Source: Pegea sp. RAD2-039 (taxonomy: Eukaryota > Chordata > Thaliacea > Salpida > Salpidae). From it: a stretch of 64,000 nucleotides of DNA. Location: the NCBI GenBank assembly GCA_034620365.1, contig JAQGEQ010000179.1:310001-374000 (forward strand), read 5' to 3'. Made by a program: the position numbers and the translations under genes. The notes beneath the pieces are model-generated. The model saw only the letters and a list, made by a program, of their open reading frames with translations, was not told the origin of the DNA and did not search any database. Positions 10,601 to 24,400 of this stretch are shown in pieces. Positions within the stretch are counted from its first letter, which is position 1, and the number at the start of each line of letters is the position of its first letter.

Positions 10601-13600
10601 CATTTTTCATGAATTGCAACTTTCATGTAAAATAGATTTTCTTCAAATTCTATCAACATACTTCTACATTATTGTTACTTTCTACAAGATTTTTAAGTTA
10701 CTAAAATTTTCAAATTCATCTTTTTATCTTCATTTTTTAAATGATTTCAATTTTTATTATCTTATTAACAAAGAAATATTTTCTAAAGAATGTTTTTGGT
10801 TGAGCAATAAATCATTACTTGGCCTTATTCCAAAGTACTTTAAATCATGAGTTCGTATTTTTCTTATCAAGTAGATTCTTATCATTGTTTTGAGTTATTA
10901 GAAATCTGTTTTTTTACTTTCGATAAAAAGTTAAAAATAAAAATCATTTTCTGAAAACTCGGAACAAATTAATAATATTTTTGTTATTTGAAATTGAACA
11001 CCTTTTTAGTCGGTGTTGTTTTCGATAAACCTGACGATTTGGTTTATTCAAGCTTGTCTTTTTTTGAAACTTATCTTTTACTTAAATAAACATTTCTTCA
11101 ATTTTTACAAATTTTACAAAAATCTTTTCAGTTCATTTACTTTAAACTAAACCGTTCTTCTCCGGTAACATCGAGAAGTAATTCATCGACAAATTCAATT
11201 CCTTTTCATTCTACATTTACTGCCAAATTGCTGTTGAAATTTGTTGTTTTTTTATCGTTTAAGTTTTTTTTTTTTATAAATAAAATATTTACAGATTGTC
11301 ACCTTGCTTTGTCGAAGCTTTTAACTAATCGTTGTTTGCAGATACATCGTATTTCGTCGTATAGGATTTATAATTGGAACTCTTTACTTGTATCGTTCTT
11401 GCACTATGTATGTGACCACTTTGCCTGTCCCTGGTCTACATTTCAAATGTGCTCCAAAAGTAAGAGTTTATTTGTTTGAAACTTTCATTTTAAAACTTAT
11501 ATTTTTAGTCTGAGGTATTAAACACTGAAAAATTCTGACTTTTTGCTTCAAATCATAATTTGTTTTGAAATATTCATTTATTAGAAAAATATTTCCTAGA
11601 AATTACTTCAAATATTTACAAAGTTTTCAAAAGTTTAAATACTAGAACAGAAAATCAACATTAGAATAACTTGACTTATTCAAATTTCACTTTTACCTTT
11701 AAGGATTTGTTTATACAGTGCCAAAATTTGCTGCGAATTACTTCAATTAATTGCAATAAATCTTTGGTGTTGTTTAATGGTGAAAGTTTTGCAGGAAAAT
11801 TATTTGCTGCAAACACGTGTTAGTATAAGAACTGATCACATCTTCTCATATGTCTTATGAAAATTGTTTTATATTTCACTTGTGTTCCACCATCTAAAAG
11901 ATGTTTTTATTTAAAACTTTATTTTTATTTTTAAAACTTTTTTTGATGACAGCTAGATTATTTCCTTAAACTACTCAAATCATTCACCACTAAAGTGAAA
12001 CAGAAATACTTTCACATTATTTTCATCGCAAATGAAATTCTTTTACATTGATAAATTTGAATATATTTCCTCAACTTTTGCAAGCAAAAGCTGTTTCTTA
12101 TTACTTCAGTTTTTTTTCACTGATTTTCAACAAAAATGTTCTTCTAATAATCCGTAAGGTTTTATTTATTGATGTTTCAAACTTTCACTTTCGGTCGTTT
12201 TCTGAACATTTTTGTTTAAATGTTTTGAAATATTTCTTGCTTTCAACAACTTTCAACTCTTCCTTTCATGTTAGCAAATAATAAATAACTTGAATAATTC
12301 AATGCTTTCATTTTTCTACTATTTTAAAGCATCTATTTTTAATTGGTCATTTTTTAAAACCATCTTAAGTTTGATTTAGTTTATGTGTTTCAAATCTGAT
12401 TGATATTTGCAAATTGTTCTTATCATGTTTACTGGATGAATCTTTTTTCTATCTATCAAGAATATTTTTCCTAAAACTTAAATCTATAGGAAATGAATTG
12501 TCAGATGATTTATAAAAATGTTTATTTCAATTTCTTTTTCGTTTCAATTTATTTTGAAAAACTTTAAAAGATTTTGTAACTTTTTGTTTATCAGTTTCAA
12601 TGTATTTTTCAGTAGATTCTTTAAATACTTTTCTCGTTTTTCATTGTCCTCTTTCAATACTTCTTTATTCCATAAAAGTCTGTAAAACAACAAACTATTT
12701 TTACAACTTTATTATTCTTTAAAATGTTTTTCTGATTTTAGGCTCATGGTCAAATTTCTTTAATGATTTCAAGAGCTTTCGGCTTGCTGATTGGTGGAGG
12801 ACTTACTGTCACTGGGTCTCATCATCTTTGTGGAGATTATTTGTTTAGTGGACACACTTTAGTGCTTGTAGTATCTTACCTTGTTATTTATGAATGTAAG
12901 TTGTTCAATTTTTTACAGCACTTTATTTTTCACCAAATATTTTGATACCAGCCTTTTTGTTTTATTAGCAACAAATATTTAGCTAACTTTCAGGCACACC
13001 GACGCCTTTTGTATAACTTGTTCAACTTTTCTAATGTGAAACGTAAATAATAAATATTTAGTTTCGACTTACATGTCTCCAACTTTCTTTGGTCATTAGT
13101 AGATTTCGAACATTGATCTTTTAAGTAAACTCTTTATTCAGGAGTAGTCTGTTTTGATGTCTTTTCTGTCTGCAACCAATCACATGTCTACTTTTGTGGT
13201 TTTCACAACAATCTTTTTGTAACAAACATTTAAAAGTCAAATTCTCAAATTGTTAAACTTTTTTATGAAACAAACTTTAGATACTCCCCGAAGAATGTGG
13301 TATCTTCACTGGACTTGCTGGATCCTCTCCTGTACTGGCATACTTTGCATCTTACTCGCTCATGATCATTACACGGTTGACATCGTGGTCGCTTACATCT
13401 TGACTTCTCGTCTCTTCTACACTTATCATACTCTAGCCAACAATCAGGTAACCAAAAAATCTTATTTTCATCTAACTGATCTTCATCTAACTGATCTTCA
13501 TCCCAAAGACACTGAAGAACGGCGGAAACTCCAACCTGCTTGCCCGTTGTTGGTGGTTTCCGATCTTTCGTTACTTTGAGGGCAATATCCGATCCAATGG

Positions 13601-13697
13601 ACCACTACCACGAAAGTATGAATGGCCGCTTCCGTATCCGAAAAGTTTTCGGTCCGATTCCCTCCCAGTAAGAAGGTCACCTATCAAAGGAGTTTAA
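7662..13697 (+). CDS. SGMS1: Sphingomyelin synthase with N-terminal SAM domain
   Basis: Transfers phosphocholine from phosphatidylcholine to ceramide in Golgi or plasma membranes. Ten exons join in frame: 7662-7799, 8591-8773, 9200-9335, 9619-9756, 10229-10318, 10386-10578, 11342-11459, 12742-12895, 13281-13447, 13518-13697, giving 498 residues. Residues about 25-105 are a SAM domain; residues about 108-220 are a Ser/Asn/Lys-rich linker; the six-helix membrane domain follows. Family motifs are complete: HERVPPKE and PPLPDIFFD, GTLYLYRSCTMYVTTLPVPG, CGDYLFSGHT and LLAHDHYTVDIVVAY, with catalytic triad H370, H413, D417. The C-terminal NLLARCWW and proline-rich tail match SMS1/2 better than the ceramide phosphoethanolamine synthase SAMD8. 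The protein is about 85 residues longer than human SMS1, mostly in the linker. The acceptor of exon 4 was set at 9619 because the next AG gives a stop. Confidence 0.92.
13463..13503 (+). repeat. Short tandem repeat in the last SGMS intron
   Basis: A 15-base unit reading CTTCATCTAACTGAT is repeated about two and a half times just before the last exon's acceptor. It resembles a small replication-slippage event. Confidence 0.55.
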
Positions 13698-13754
13698 ATT
13701 CAAAAAAACAAGTCTGGATGTTTTCGGGTCTTCAAATACTCAGCCGGCAGCAAC

Positions 13755-13760
13755 AATAAA
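13755..13760 (+). terminator. Poly(A) signal of the sphingomyelin synthase gene
   Basis: AATAAA lies 57 bases after the stop codon at 13695-13697. Confidence 0.5.
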
Positions 13761-13764
13761 CGTT

Positions 13765-15080
13765 TTGATAAGCAACTTTTCAATTTATTCTCAAGTATTC
13801 TTTCGCCTGTTTCAAATTACTGCCGAATCTGTACTAAGGGTACTTTTGATGGTCACCATGACAACTTCAATTGCTTGTCGCGCGACAAAATAGTTAAAAA
13901 TTACTTTTGTCTTTTCACTACCTGAATTCGACTTGAACAAACTATAGAAGGTTTCTGAAGTTTAAATTTTTTCTAAATAAATATCAATCGTAATTAATGA
14001 TTAGTAGTTACTTTGTGTAATTCAATAAAGCTTGCTGATTGGCTGATTCATATGATTTGTAGTTACTACGTTTGTTCTGTCTTCATTTCCATTTTCGATT
14101 ACACAAATGCTAATGACACAAATTTGAAGAAATCGTTGTTATTCTTTTTTCTTGGCGATTTATACTACTTTATTTAATTCCTAGAAAGTTTGAAGACTTT
14201 CAAATAGCATGTTTCTTTATGTTATAATTTGTTTGTGTTAATCTACAAACTAATCTGTGAATACACTTACTAATATAGAACAATTTATTTTTCAGCCAGT
14301 ATTAATTCTCATTATCTTATAACTGCTCATATTTTTATTGCGTTTGTTCAACTTCAACTAAAATTCAAAATTTTTACCATATGGCGAAAATTATTTCTCT
14401 TTAAGATTTCCGATATTTTTGTCTTGTTGCCACGCTCTCTATATATTGTTGACAAACTCAATTTCAAATAATTGTGGGTATTTTCATAATATCGAAAAAG
14501 AACTTTCTGATTTTGATTTTATCGGAAGATGACTTCTTTGAAGATGTCTTCATCTAAATGTAGTTAAAAGGTGCTGACATCAACAAATATCCTTTGAAAC
14601 ACAATCAGTTGATTTCCTCTGACCACTTTTACATGATCATCAATTTGTTGCTGAAATATTTTCTTCCTTCTGTGCTGCATGGGTTTGTCGAATAAATCTT
14701 CCATTTCTGAAAAAATCTCTTTAAAGTGGATTTTCTTTTACCCTTATCAATATTTTTGGTTTTTTATCGATATATTAATCGTAATCTACGATATTTTTGT
14801 TTGTGTACTCGTTTAATGCATTTAGTATGTTTCTGATCACTATTAAAACTTATGTTTATAAAATACTAAATAAAAATTGTATTTTTTGCTTTGACTTTTA
14901 TTCAAAACTTTGTATGTTTCTTAATCTTATTCAATTAAATGTTTTTATTTTTCTGTTAATTTGACACTTTTTGAAAATCTAAATTTATATTGACAAAGTC
15001 GAACTTCAGATTTCGGCTTTAAAAGTTTTTTTTTCGTTTAGTTCTAATTTTGATTTTTTACAGAAAAATGAGATCAATTT
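13765..15080. other. AT-rich intergenic
   Basis: No coding similarity or RNA gene recognised. Confidence 0.55.
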
Positions 15081-15084
15081 TTAT

Positions 15085-16115
15085 AATAAATGCGAAGGAG
15101 GGTGCCTGAAGAGAGCACCTCTCGCTAACACACATTCTCACAAATAATAAATATTAACTTAGAAATATAAAAAGAAAAAGATGTAACACATGGTATTTCG
15201 GTAGTCCTCAAAACATATTACAGTGAACAATTGCATAGAATTATAGTAATATTAAGAAAAGGAAAAATTCACAGTTTAGAAATGGCAATGTTGGCAATAT
15301 TATAACGCTTCAACTTCTGCTTGGACAACACGAGTGATTCTGACATGATAATGTCTGATGGCAGCTGGTTCCATGTACTAATTGTGCGGTATGAGAAAAA
15401 ATTTGCTCTGATTAATGTACCAAGTGATATGAGTTTATTAAGGTGTAATGTCTGAGTTGATATTAACTTAAGGGAAGGACTAATAGAGAAGAAATCATCA
15501 AACTGAATTTCAATTAAATTGTGGATAATTTTAACAATAAGAAGAAAGTTATATTTAATCCATCGGATTTCCAAAGTATCTAAATTGAAGAAGCTAAGAC
15601 GATGTTTATAACTATCATATTTAATATTAAGTTTCCTGCATACCAATCTTGTAAATGTGGCCTGAACAGATTCAATTGTTTTGATATGGCATCCATGCAC
15701 TGACATTGTATTTAGGAATTGAACGTATGTACAATTTGTAAAGATTTTAAAAAGCACGGGTCTTTAGAATTAAAGGTTTTTGTAATAAGGTAGACAAGGT
15801 TGATTGGTTTTGCAAAGATTTTGGAAACATAATTGCACCATTCAAAGTCAGTTGATAGAGTAATGCCAAGGTCTAGAACCGAAGGTACTCGTTGAATAAT
15901 AAATCTATTGATGAAATATTGGTTCAAGGAATTTGCAGCTGGTTTACAGGAAAAAGTTATAAGTTCAGACTTTGTGGGCTGGATTCTGAGCTGCCAGTTC
16001 ATAGACCAGTTTTATACAGTGTGTAGTGCAGTTTGAGGTTTTGAAGGGCTGCAAGATAATAGCTTGATGTCATCTGTACACAAAAATACACTGGTTAATA
16101 CATTTAACAAACTTT
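15085..16115 (-). mobile_element. CR1/L2-like LINE, 3' end with part of the reverse transcriptase
   Basis: On the minus strand the order is: a reverse transcriptase active-site relic reading CTDDIKL in place of YADD (near 16070), then W-x-L and DLGITLS segments (15712-16002), then the C-terminal region with VQATFTRLVCRKL, YKHRLSFFNLDTLEIRW and the motif SYRTISTWNQLPSDI (15269-15757), and a 3' untranslated tail ending near 15085. This is the usual order at the 3' end of CR1, L2 or jockey elements. The two open stretches are in different frames with a small overlap at 15712-15757, showing a frameshift. The element is truncated at its 5' end. Two other copies are at 20995-21480 and 56745-56830. 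Confidence 0.8.
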
Positions 16116-16119
16116 CTGA

Positions 16120-18550
16120 TACTTTATAACCAAAATCAACTTATTGACAAAACAGCAAGGTCTCATCAATCAGATGTAAAATGTTTAGATAAGTTTAATT
16201 TGTTGCAAATAAATTTGTAAGTTTATCATAAACAGCTTGATAGCTCATATCACTTTGTTTTGATGATAAAAATGTCTAAGTAGCTAGTTAATAAAATCAA
16301 AAGCAACTTTATTAAAGAGCTTATTTGTTTTTACATTAATGTTAACATGAAATTTTTTCACATAAATATTAAGTCAAATTAATTTGAAAATATAAAACTA
16401 ATAGAGAAGTTCTTAAGTAGGATTTTGATGATAAACAGTTGAAAATATTTCTAAAATATTTGAAAAATTGAAATATCACTTTTAACAAATTCTTGGCTTT
16501 GCACGTTTTTCATAACAAAACTTGAAAATGTAAGATGATATCGCTTCAATACTGTATACAAAATTATTTCTTTAAATAACTGTTTTTTTCGAATAAATGT
16601 ATTTTTTTTTAACAATCTACTTATGAGGTTACTTCAAATAAAAATATAAACTCAATTTTGCCTATGTGTAACTGGCATCATAAAACAACATTTACATTTA
16701 TTGACAATCAAGTTTTTATTTGATTATTGAACAACATTTTTAGTGTAAAAAATAATTATAAAAAACCTTTTTTAATTTCAAAACCGAGTAGCTTCAATTT
16801 TGTCAATGTAACTCTAACAAGATGTTTCAGTAGTTATCTTATCAAAATACAATCATTTTGTTTATTGTCTTATAGAGAAAAAAGATTCTAAGCATTTTAT
16901 TCTCCTTTATTATTTCGCCTTAAATATTTGAACAACAATTTTGATCTTAAAGTATTTTGTTGTTTTCAAAAATTTAGATGTTATGAATAGTTAGACATTT
17001 TAAAAATGAAATCATGAGATTTTTTATGAGTCATTAGCTGTTACATCTTTAAAAGGTTAAGTTAAAAAAATTGGCCTGACCAGTCATAGGTAGATAAGGA
17101 AGTGTTTTAAACATTTACTTAATAATTTACATAGTATAAAAAAATGTTTTTTATATCAAAATCATCTAAACAAAAAAAGAGAAATGTAAAAAATCAAAAT
17201 AGCTTATTATTGAATTTGAAGATTTGACCTATAAAGCTCAATTCTAAATACGGCTTTATCGATATTAAGAATTGTTTTTTTTTCAAAAAATATTTAAATT
17301 CACTTTTTTAGCTGAACTTTATAAGCTGAAGCAGTGAATGGAAGGAAGTTGACATCCATAATTTCTTCCTGCCTACTCAAAGGGATTTTATCATTATTGC
17401 ATGTAAAGTGCACTTAGCTCAGTGACTTGATACTACCAGTCAGCAGATTGTAGAGTTTCTGCCTGGTTTGCTCTCATAGTCTTGCTTTTTTGGAAGCATC
17501 CACAAGACCGTTGTATAGTTGAGAAGATACTTTCCAGTAGGTAAGATTAGAATCCATTCATTCAAAGCACAATAGATAGAAGTTTATCAAATACTCATTT
17601 ATCTCATGCAACGTTTCTAGAACCAAAAACGATATAGTCTCATAAAAGTTTTGTTTATACTTAGTCTTCTTCAAATATTATTAGAGACAAGCTATTAAAC
17701 TAAATCAAAAATATTATTTGATTGAGCGGTGATTTATCAAAAGTGTTTTCTTTTCATTTGACTTATCACGTTCAAACATTTTGGAAAAAAAACTTTGTTT
17801 ATAGAAAACTTTCAATTTCTAATAAAAACGTTATTTACATTTTTTGAAACTCTTAGTTTAGAAAATGAAAAAAATTACAATAACAAATAATTTACTCAAA
17901 CTAATTTCAAAGTTTTTGCATCTGTAGAATTTAAAAATAAGTATTTTAGTTTAATTAGTGATTAAATCAAAATTAAGATAAAAAATTGTTTTATATATTT
18001 AAAAAATTAAGAATAACTTAAAAACATTATTAAGATTGATATTTGATAGTTTAAATTATTAAAAACAATTTTTCTAGTTATTTTAAATTATTAAGGTTAA
18101 TTTTACTTCAAAAATTGGTTTAATTACAGTAAAATGACTGTTAAAAGCTATTATTTCATAATTACATTTTCGTTACTTTATTTTTTGTTAATACTTATAA
18201 TATAATATAATTTGATAAACTTTTTCCCTCTTCAAAAACAGGAAAATTCTTCACTTTTTATTTGCTAAAGTTTGCTTTAAACATTTAGTCAAGAACCTTT
18301 CATCGCCATCCAAGGACTTTTACATATATCATGATTGCTTTCTTTTTAAGTTTAAACTAATCACAAGTATATTTTCTAATCACAATTTTTAATCTTTGAA
18401 TTTTATGAATTAATTACATATAAGACTGTTTTTAAACAATCATTACAAATGATTGTTACCATGAAGTCATCTGTATGTAATTGATAGAGTGTTTAATATG
18501 ATTTAAAAATATTAAAGTGATCTTATCAAATCGTTCAATATGTTTAATAC
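16120..18550. other. Gene-poor AT-rich DNA
   Basis: No supported gene. The stretch 17330-17540 is less AT-rich than its surroundings and could be an unrecognised repeat, but I could not assign it. Confidence 0.5.
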
Positions 18551-18559
18551 TCTGTCAAA

Positions 18560-18870
18560 AATAGTATATATATCTGCCGAAGATCTCAGAACACACTGAA
18601 AGAAAAAATAGCTTTTGAAGGTTTTTGCCATCAACTTTTGGATACTCTTTTCCTTTGTATGGTTCTATTCGCATATCTCCGAACTTTAACCAGTCTTTAG
18701 CTACCTTAGTATTACAGAAGAGGATGATGATCGATGTTGGTTTCCTAAGGACGTCAGTCCGCACCATTTCTTCTCTTACCTTTGTCTACATTCTTTGATA
18801 GTTAACCTGCAGAAATTTGACTTCATGGACTGCCACAAGCCTTTTTTCTTTAAACATATGCACGCTAATC
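18560..18870 (-). pseudogene. Unidentified protein-coding relic
   Basis: A minus-strand stretch has balanced amino acid use unlike the surrounding low-complexity frames. It reads from about 18860 through one stop near 18785 and stays open to 18555, with segments such as RKPTSIIILFCNTKVAKDW and GDMRIEPYKGKEYPKVDGK. I do not recognise the family. The single stop, the lack of a start codon and the lack of nearby exons suggest a fragment of a gene or of a mobile element rather than a working gene. Confidence 0.35.
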
Positions 18871-18879
18871 CATTTCCTA

Positions 18880-20990
18880 TACTTTATATTGTTTATTCCG
18901 ATAATTTTTTGAAGTGGTCTTATTTACTTTATCATTTTTATGTTTTATAATATGTCAGAAAGTTTGGTGGGTTTTAAACTACAGTCGGTACAACAATAAG
19001 CAATAAATTTATTAAGTGAGCAAACACTCTTCTGTTTTAAAACAAAAGTTTAAAGCTTTAGTTCTTTCTCTTATTTCAATGTTTAATATTATTGTTGCAT
19101 TTTCGTAAGCAATTTTAACTGCTTTCATAATATCAAGTCGGTCATTCAGTGTCAGGCATAGGCTCGTTCACTTCAGTAGAAACTTTTAATTGTTTGCTGT
19201 ATTAAATACTTTCAAATACGTTTTCTAAAGCTAGCAGATCAATACAAAAGTGATTTTTGGTCGTTTGTACAAACGTCCTTGTATATTTTATAGTCGAATT
19301 TAGTCTTCTTCTTTTCTTCTTTTTTTAACTTTTGAGATTCGAAAGTTATGATAGTTTTTACTTTGATTTACAACAATTTATTGTTATTATATTTTTTTCA
19401 AACTGAGCACCCTCAAACACCTCGCGTAAAATTTGTTTGCAGGAAAACGGTTATCAGTTTGTCTTTGTAAGCTGAAGTTAAGGAGCTACTTTTGTGCTTT
19501 AGCTGAAACTCAACTAGAGTTTCTTACATTACAAATTAAAGTTCTTATCAAGTTACCAGACGAGAACAAATGATATACAACAATATAATAAAGATTCTGC
19601 TTTCTTTAAATATCGTTTGCAGATAATACAGTTTAAGTCTGTCAATTTTGTCAAAGTTTCCTGCTAACTCACTCTCAAAGTATGGGTTCTTAAAAAAGCA
19701 ATTCTTAGCTAGTTTTAAACCGTTATATTGCATTAATTAAATAAAATAGTTCATTTGCTTGTAATGATGGAGCAGAAATTTGTAATAGTTCTCACAAGTT
19801 TGTTTCAACATCAAAAATTATCTTAAAAATTCAATATTAACTTATCGTGGTTTTGTAATAGTTTAGTATTTCTATTCATGAAAACATAAAATTGAATTGT
19901 TTAACACAAATTTAGATATCAAAATTAGAAGTATTTCAAATCTTTCTGCTCATGTAGGCAGCAACAAAATCTATTTTCAGATCATTTCAGAGTGAATATA
20001 TTTCCAAAATTTTAGATCATCTTTCACTGAAGTCTTTTTCCCAAGATTTTGCAATGTGTATGATCTCCATCTTACTTCATATAATTATCTTAAATATTAA
20101 AGTATTTGAAGATTTAAGGTCGATAAAAGCAAAGCAGTCAAACTAAGATTGAATTTATGGAAAAATAAGTATCTTAATTTGCTCTGACTTTCGATTATGT
20201 GCTTAGTTATTTAAAAATATTTTATGACGGTTTTGTTGCTTAGGTTCAGGATTTACTTTGTTATCCTTAAGAAGACTTTCTAACAAATGTTTTTCCATAA
20301 AAGACACAAATTTAAATTCTTTAGTGAATAAATGAATAATTTTGTCATAATAGAAATTTTCAAGAAGCAAAAGTTTTTAAGAATAACTAGAATTCTAGAT
20401 TTTTGCTATTTTAGAACCAATTCTCAGAAAGTCTTTTCTGTTCACCACTTCGACACTTTTCAGTCACCAACCACTTTGAATTTCTACGTAAACGTAAAAT
20501 AGTTTTTAAATGATATTTTACTAAAGCTTTTTCACTTTTAATTTGTTAAATTGACTTAAACTCAAATCTATCATTTATTTACCCAACTAAACTACATGCT
20601 AAGTTAAGTAACAAACATTTTATTGACCCTGATCTAATTTCCTCGTGTAGAGCATTTTTTTTGAATTCATACACTACTATTCATTTTAGCGTTTAGCAAA
20701 TGAGTTTTTAGCAATCTTAAACACGAAGTATAAATGAATTATGAGTCAACTTTAATTTGAATCAAGAGTTGTTTAATTTTGATTTATGGTAATTGATACT
20801 TTTCAAAGCTGATAAAATCAGATGAAACTAAATAAATCTCACAGTAGAAAGTGATCTCATACTTAATATTACAACTAGATCACTGCTTAATCGTAAATAA
20901 CAAATTTTTTAAAATCAATTATGAAAAGAGATGAAATACTTTGTACTAATTGTTATTATTCGAACCCCAGAAATAAATAATTTAGGTATG
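18880..20990. other. Gene-poor AT-rich DNA
   Basis: Nothing supported on either strand. Confidence 0.55.
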
Positions 20991-20994
20991 CTTA

Positions 20995-21480
20995 AAAATG
21001 AGATTTTTAAAATTATCCACAATTTAGTGGATACTTTCAATTCGATACTTTCTTTCCATTAGTCCTTCCTTCAAGTTATATCAGCTCAGACGACACACAT
21101 TGCATCTTAATAACCCCTTACCACATAGTACATTGGTCAGAGCAAGTTTTTTCTCATACCGCACAATTAGTAAATGGAGCCAGTTGCCATCAGACATTGT
21201 CATGTCAGAATCACTCGCGTTGTTCAAGCAGAAGTTGAACTTTTATTATATTGCCAGAATATTCATTTCTAATCTGTGATTTTTTTTCTCTTTTTATATA
21301 TTTGATATTCTATGTAATTATTCACTGTTATATTGCATGGGGACAACTAAAATGAATTTTTTTATATCTTTTTCTTTTTATATTTTTAACTTAATTATAT
21401 ATAATAGGTATAGTTTGTGAAGATATGTATTAGATAGAGGTGCTCTCTTCAGTCACCCTCCTTTGCGTTCGTTGTAATAA
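20995..21480 (+). mobile_element. CR1/L2-like LINE, 5'-truncated 3' end
   Basis: The plus strand here matches the complement of 15085-15545: the segment around ATTAGTCCTTCC, the region coding for the W-x-QLPSD motif (CATACCGCACAATTAGTA), and the tail GAGGTGCTCTCTTCAG. It ends in TAATAAATAAATA, a short tandem tail typical of CR1/L2 insertion ends. It begins inside the C-terminal region, so it is a dead, 5'-truncated copy. Confidence 0.8.
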
Positions 21481-21489
21481 ATAAATATA

Positions 21490-24400
21490 AAGTTTAACAA
21501 CGTTGTTTTATGAGCTGTTTAGTTCAACTAATGCTTCTCAACAGTTTTCTGTCACTTCTGTATTTGTCGTATATATAAAGAAAACATATATAAAGAAAAT
21601 GTATTACAGGAATAAAAAAATATTGTTTTACAGCAAACAGTTTTTTAATTATTAGTATTATGGAAGATAAAAGAACATTTTCAATTTTCATTCAATCACT
21701 AGTTTACAAAAGTTTTTTGAAACTGTGATTTTTGCTACATTTAAAAAATGTTGTTTTCTATACTTCTTTGCTGATTAATTTTATTTTATTTAACAATATG
21801 CTTATAACTGATCTAATATTTTCAGCTTGCACAGCAAAATTTACAAAAATATTATGAGTTGAGTTTTATTTTATGTTTTGAAAATGTTTTGTTATTGTTA
21901 ATATATAAATAATGATCAACAAAATAATTAGTTAGATAATTAAAGCCATTAAAATCAAACATGTTTTAATAGTACTATCTTGTAATAAAACCAATCATAA
22001 AATTCAAAGTTTTGATGTTTTCTCAAAATACATTTGTTTATTTGAATTTAGTAAAAATATTTTTTTTAATATTTGTTGAAACACAAACCATCAGAATATC
22101 ATTAAATATATTTTGCTATAATTTAAACCCATCTATTTTTTGCTTTTATTATACTTCAGTGCGTCCCAGTTAAGACTTTTAAGCTAGATTGAAACCACAA
22201 AGATACTGGATGAGTTCTGAGAACTATTTCCCAATTTTAGGAATTTAGTCTTTTTATTTCATTAAATCTTTCTTTTAGGTTAAACATTAGTTTGAACCTT
22301 TTAACAAACTCAGAATTTTGTATACTAGCAATGGATACTTTAAACTACAAAAATACAAACTTAAAACGTAGGAAAAGGATCTATTCCTAACACTACATAG
22401 TCTCTTAAAATACAATTACAATATTAATAGAAAGATTCTTTATACTAGGGACATAGAGAGATAGAAATTTTGAAATCATCTAATCAAAGGTGGTCGATAA
22501 TTGGACAGTCATCTTTTGGTCATCTATGGATCAAGGATCATTAAATTACAATTTTTAAGTGTTCATTAAAGTGTAAGAAGCCGTTTATATGAGCTTCATA
22601 TTTTACTGCTACATATAGCTTCTTACAACATCCACTTAAAACAAGCTTAGTAGTTTGTGAAATAAATTTTGATGATTTAATCTTCATTTAAACTTGTAAA
22701 CATGACAAACTAAACTTATAGTTAAAACTTAATCAAATAATTAATTTGAAAAAGGCTCTAATACTCAATGATTTTAGATGATAAAAAGTTTTTTTTCCAT
22801 AATTACAAAATGATAGTCTTGAAACTGATACTTATCATCACACAAAGTTTGAAACTATGCTTGTTTTTATATATGTACATTAATTACATTTAAACTAATT
22901 GGAAATTGTTTTTAGCATTGATTTGAATATACAGACTAAAACGTTTAAACTTTAACCACTTTATATTAACAGTATTTTATTGGTTCAAAAAACTATTAGT
23001 TTTTGCAAGAAAATAAAAATTAAGTTTCAATAATAGTCAATAGTTTTTAACCTTTAAATTTACTTTGTAATTATACTTTTATCCTTTTAAAAGATAATGT
23101 TATAGATAATTCAGTTTATCTCTAAAGATATTTATGTGTGAAAATTTGCTTTTTTATTGTTCTTAAATTTGAATTTTGTTTTACTAATAGATTAAGATAG
23201 CTTTTTTAGTTAAAAAAGTTAAGATCATATAACAGAAAGTAATAAGTAATAGTGTACCATGTAATAGAAGGTGTATTGAAAGTGTTGCTTTGGTGATAAT
23301 ATGAAATTTAAGTTTTATTTAAAATAAAATAATGTAAGTTTTAAGCGAAAACTACTCGATACGAAACTAGTTTGTGAAATGTGATGAAAAGTCATTGTAC
23401 TTATGAGGCTTAAGTCAAGCCTTCGAAAAACTTATAATAGTTGACATTTGCAGATGATAAATAAATAGCTAAAATGTGTTTCGACAAAATATGTTTTTAT
23501 GTATTAGGTATCATATTATTTGCATAAATAATTAAATTATTGCATCACTAACAAAAATGCAAAACGATAAATAAACTGAGCAAAATGCCAACTAAAAACA
23601 AACTCTATATAACATAAAAATGTTGATTAATTTCACAATAACTTTGCAAACATCAAAATAATTGTCATAGCTAATGATTGCAAAACTAACGATGAGTTTA
23701 AGTAAATAAGTCCAGCATTGATGCAACTATAATCTCTGTTCTGTCGTTTTAAAAAAGAAAAAGTTTTTGTGTACACATCTTCAACTGAATAACCTTGAAA
23801 GGATAACCTTTTTGGTTTCTCAAACATTTTTCACTCACTTTTTTAATTTGGTTGATTTTTAAAGTCGCAAAACTTTACAAAAACATTATCTGCTGCAAAA
23901 ATATTTGAACAATGATCCATGTATCTAGCTTTTTAACAGCATTTCTTCATGGAGAAATTATGAGCTCTCATTTATTTGCATAAGCCTCCTGTTTGTTAAA
24001 TATTTAATTTACGTACTGTAAGCACTAAATAAACAAAAGTTAAGTTGCTTAATAACCAAGCGGCAACTAGAAATGTTACCTGTGAATATTTACTGGTAAT
24101 AACTAAACAGTTATAGTACATTAGCCTTTGTACAGATAAACAATACTATAAATGATCAAAGTTTAACTATATTTATATTATGTAAAGTTACCATATCTGT
24201 TTATCCAAGATAAAAGCTGATCAATATTTGTGCATAGCGTCTTTGTGTTCAGCAACCAATCTTAATTTTAATTTCAATTCTTTTTAATGACGCTAGTAAC
24301 CCTACTAGGGTTCTAGATATTTATGTACAAAACAAACTTAAATGATGACTCAGAATAAACATGATATGAAAATTTGCTAATACGGTATAGATACAGAAAG

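Noticed and set aside
13250..13680. Separate genes on both strands at the 3' end of SGMS
   Set aside because: The plus frame is an SGMS exon with intron on both sides and the minus frame is its shadow.
7662..13697. Assignment as SAMD8 (ceramide phosphoethanolamine synthase)
   Set aside because: HERVPPKE, LLAHDHYTVD, the PRR motif and the C-terminal NLLARCWW agree better with SMS1/2, although a phylogeny would be needed to settle it.
17330..17540. Possible tRNA or tRNA-derived SINE (TAGCTCAGTG at 17415-17424 resembles an A box)
   Set aside because: No good B box (GGTTCGA-N-TCC) at the right distance and no cloverleaf could be drawn.
23633..23827. 64-codon minus frame
   Set aside because: No start context, neighbouring exon or recognisable domain.
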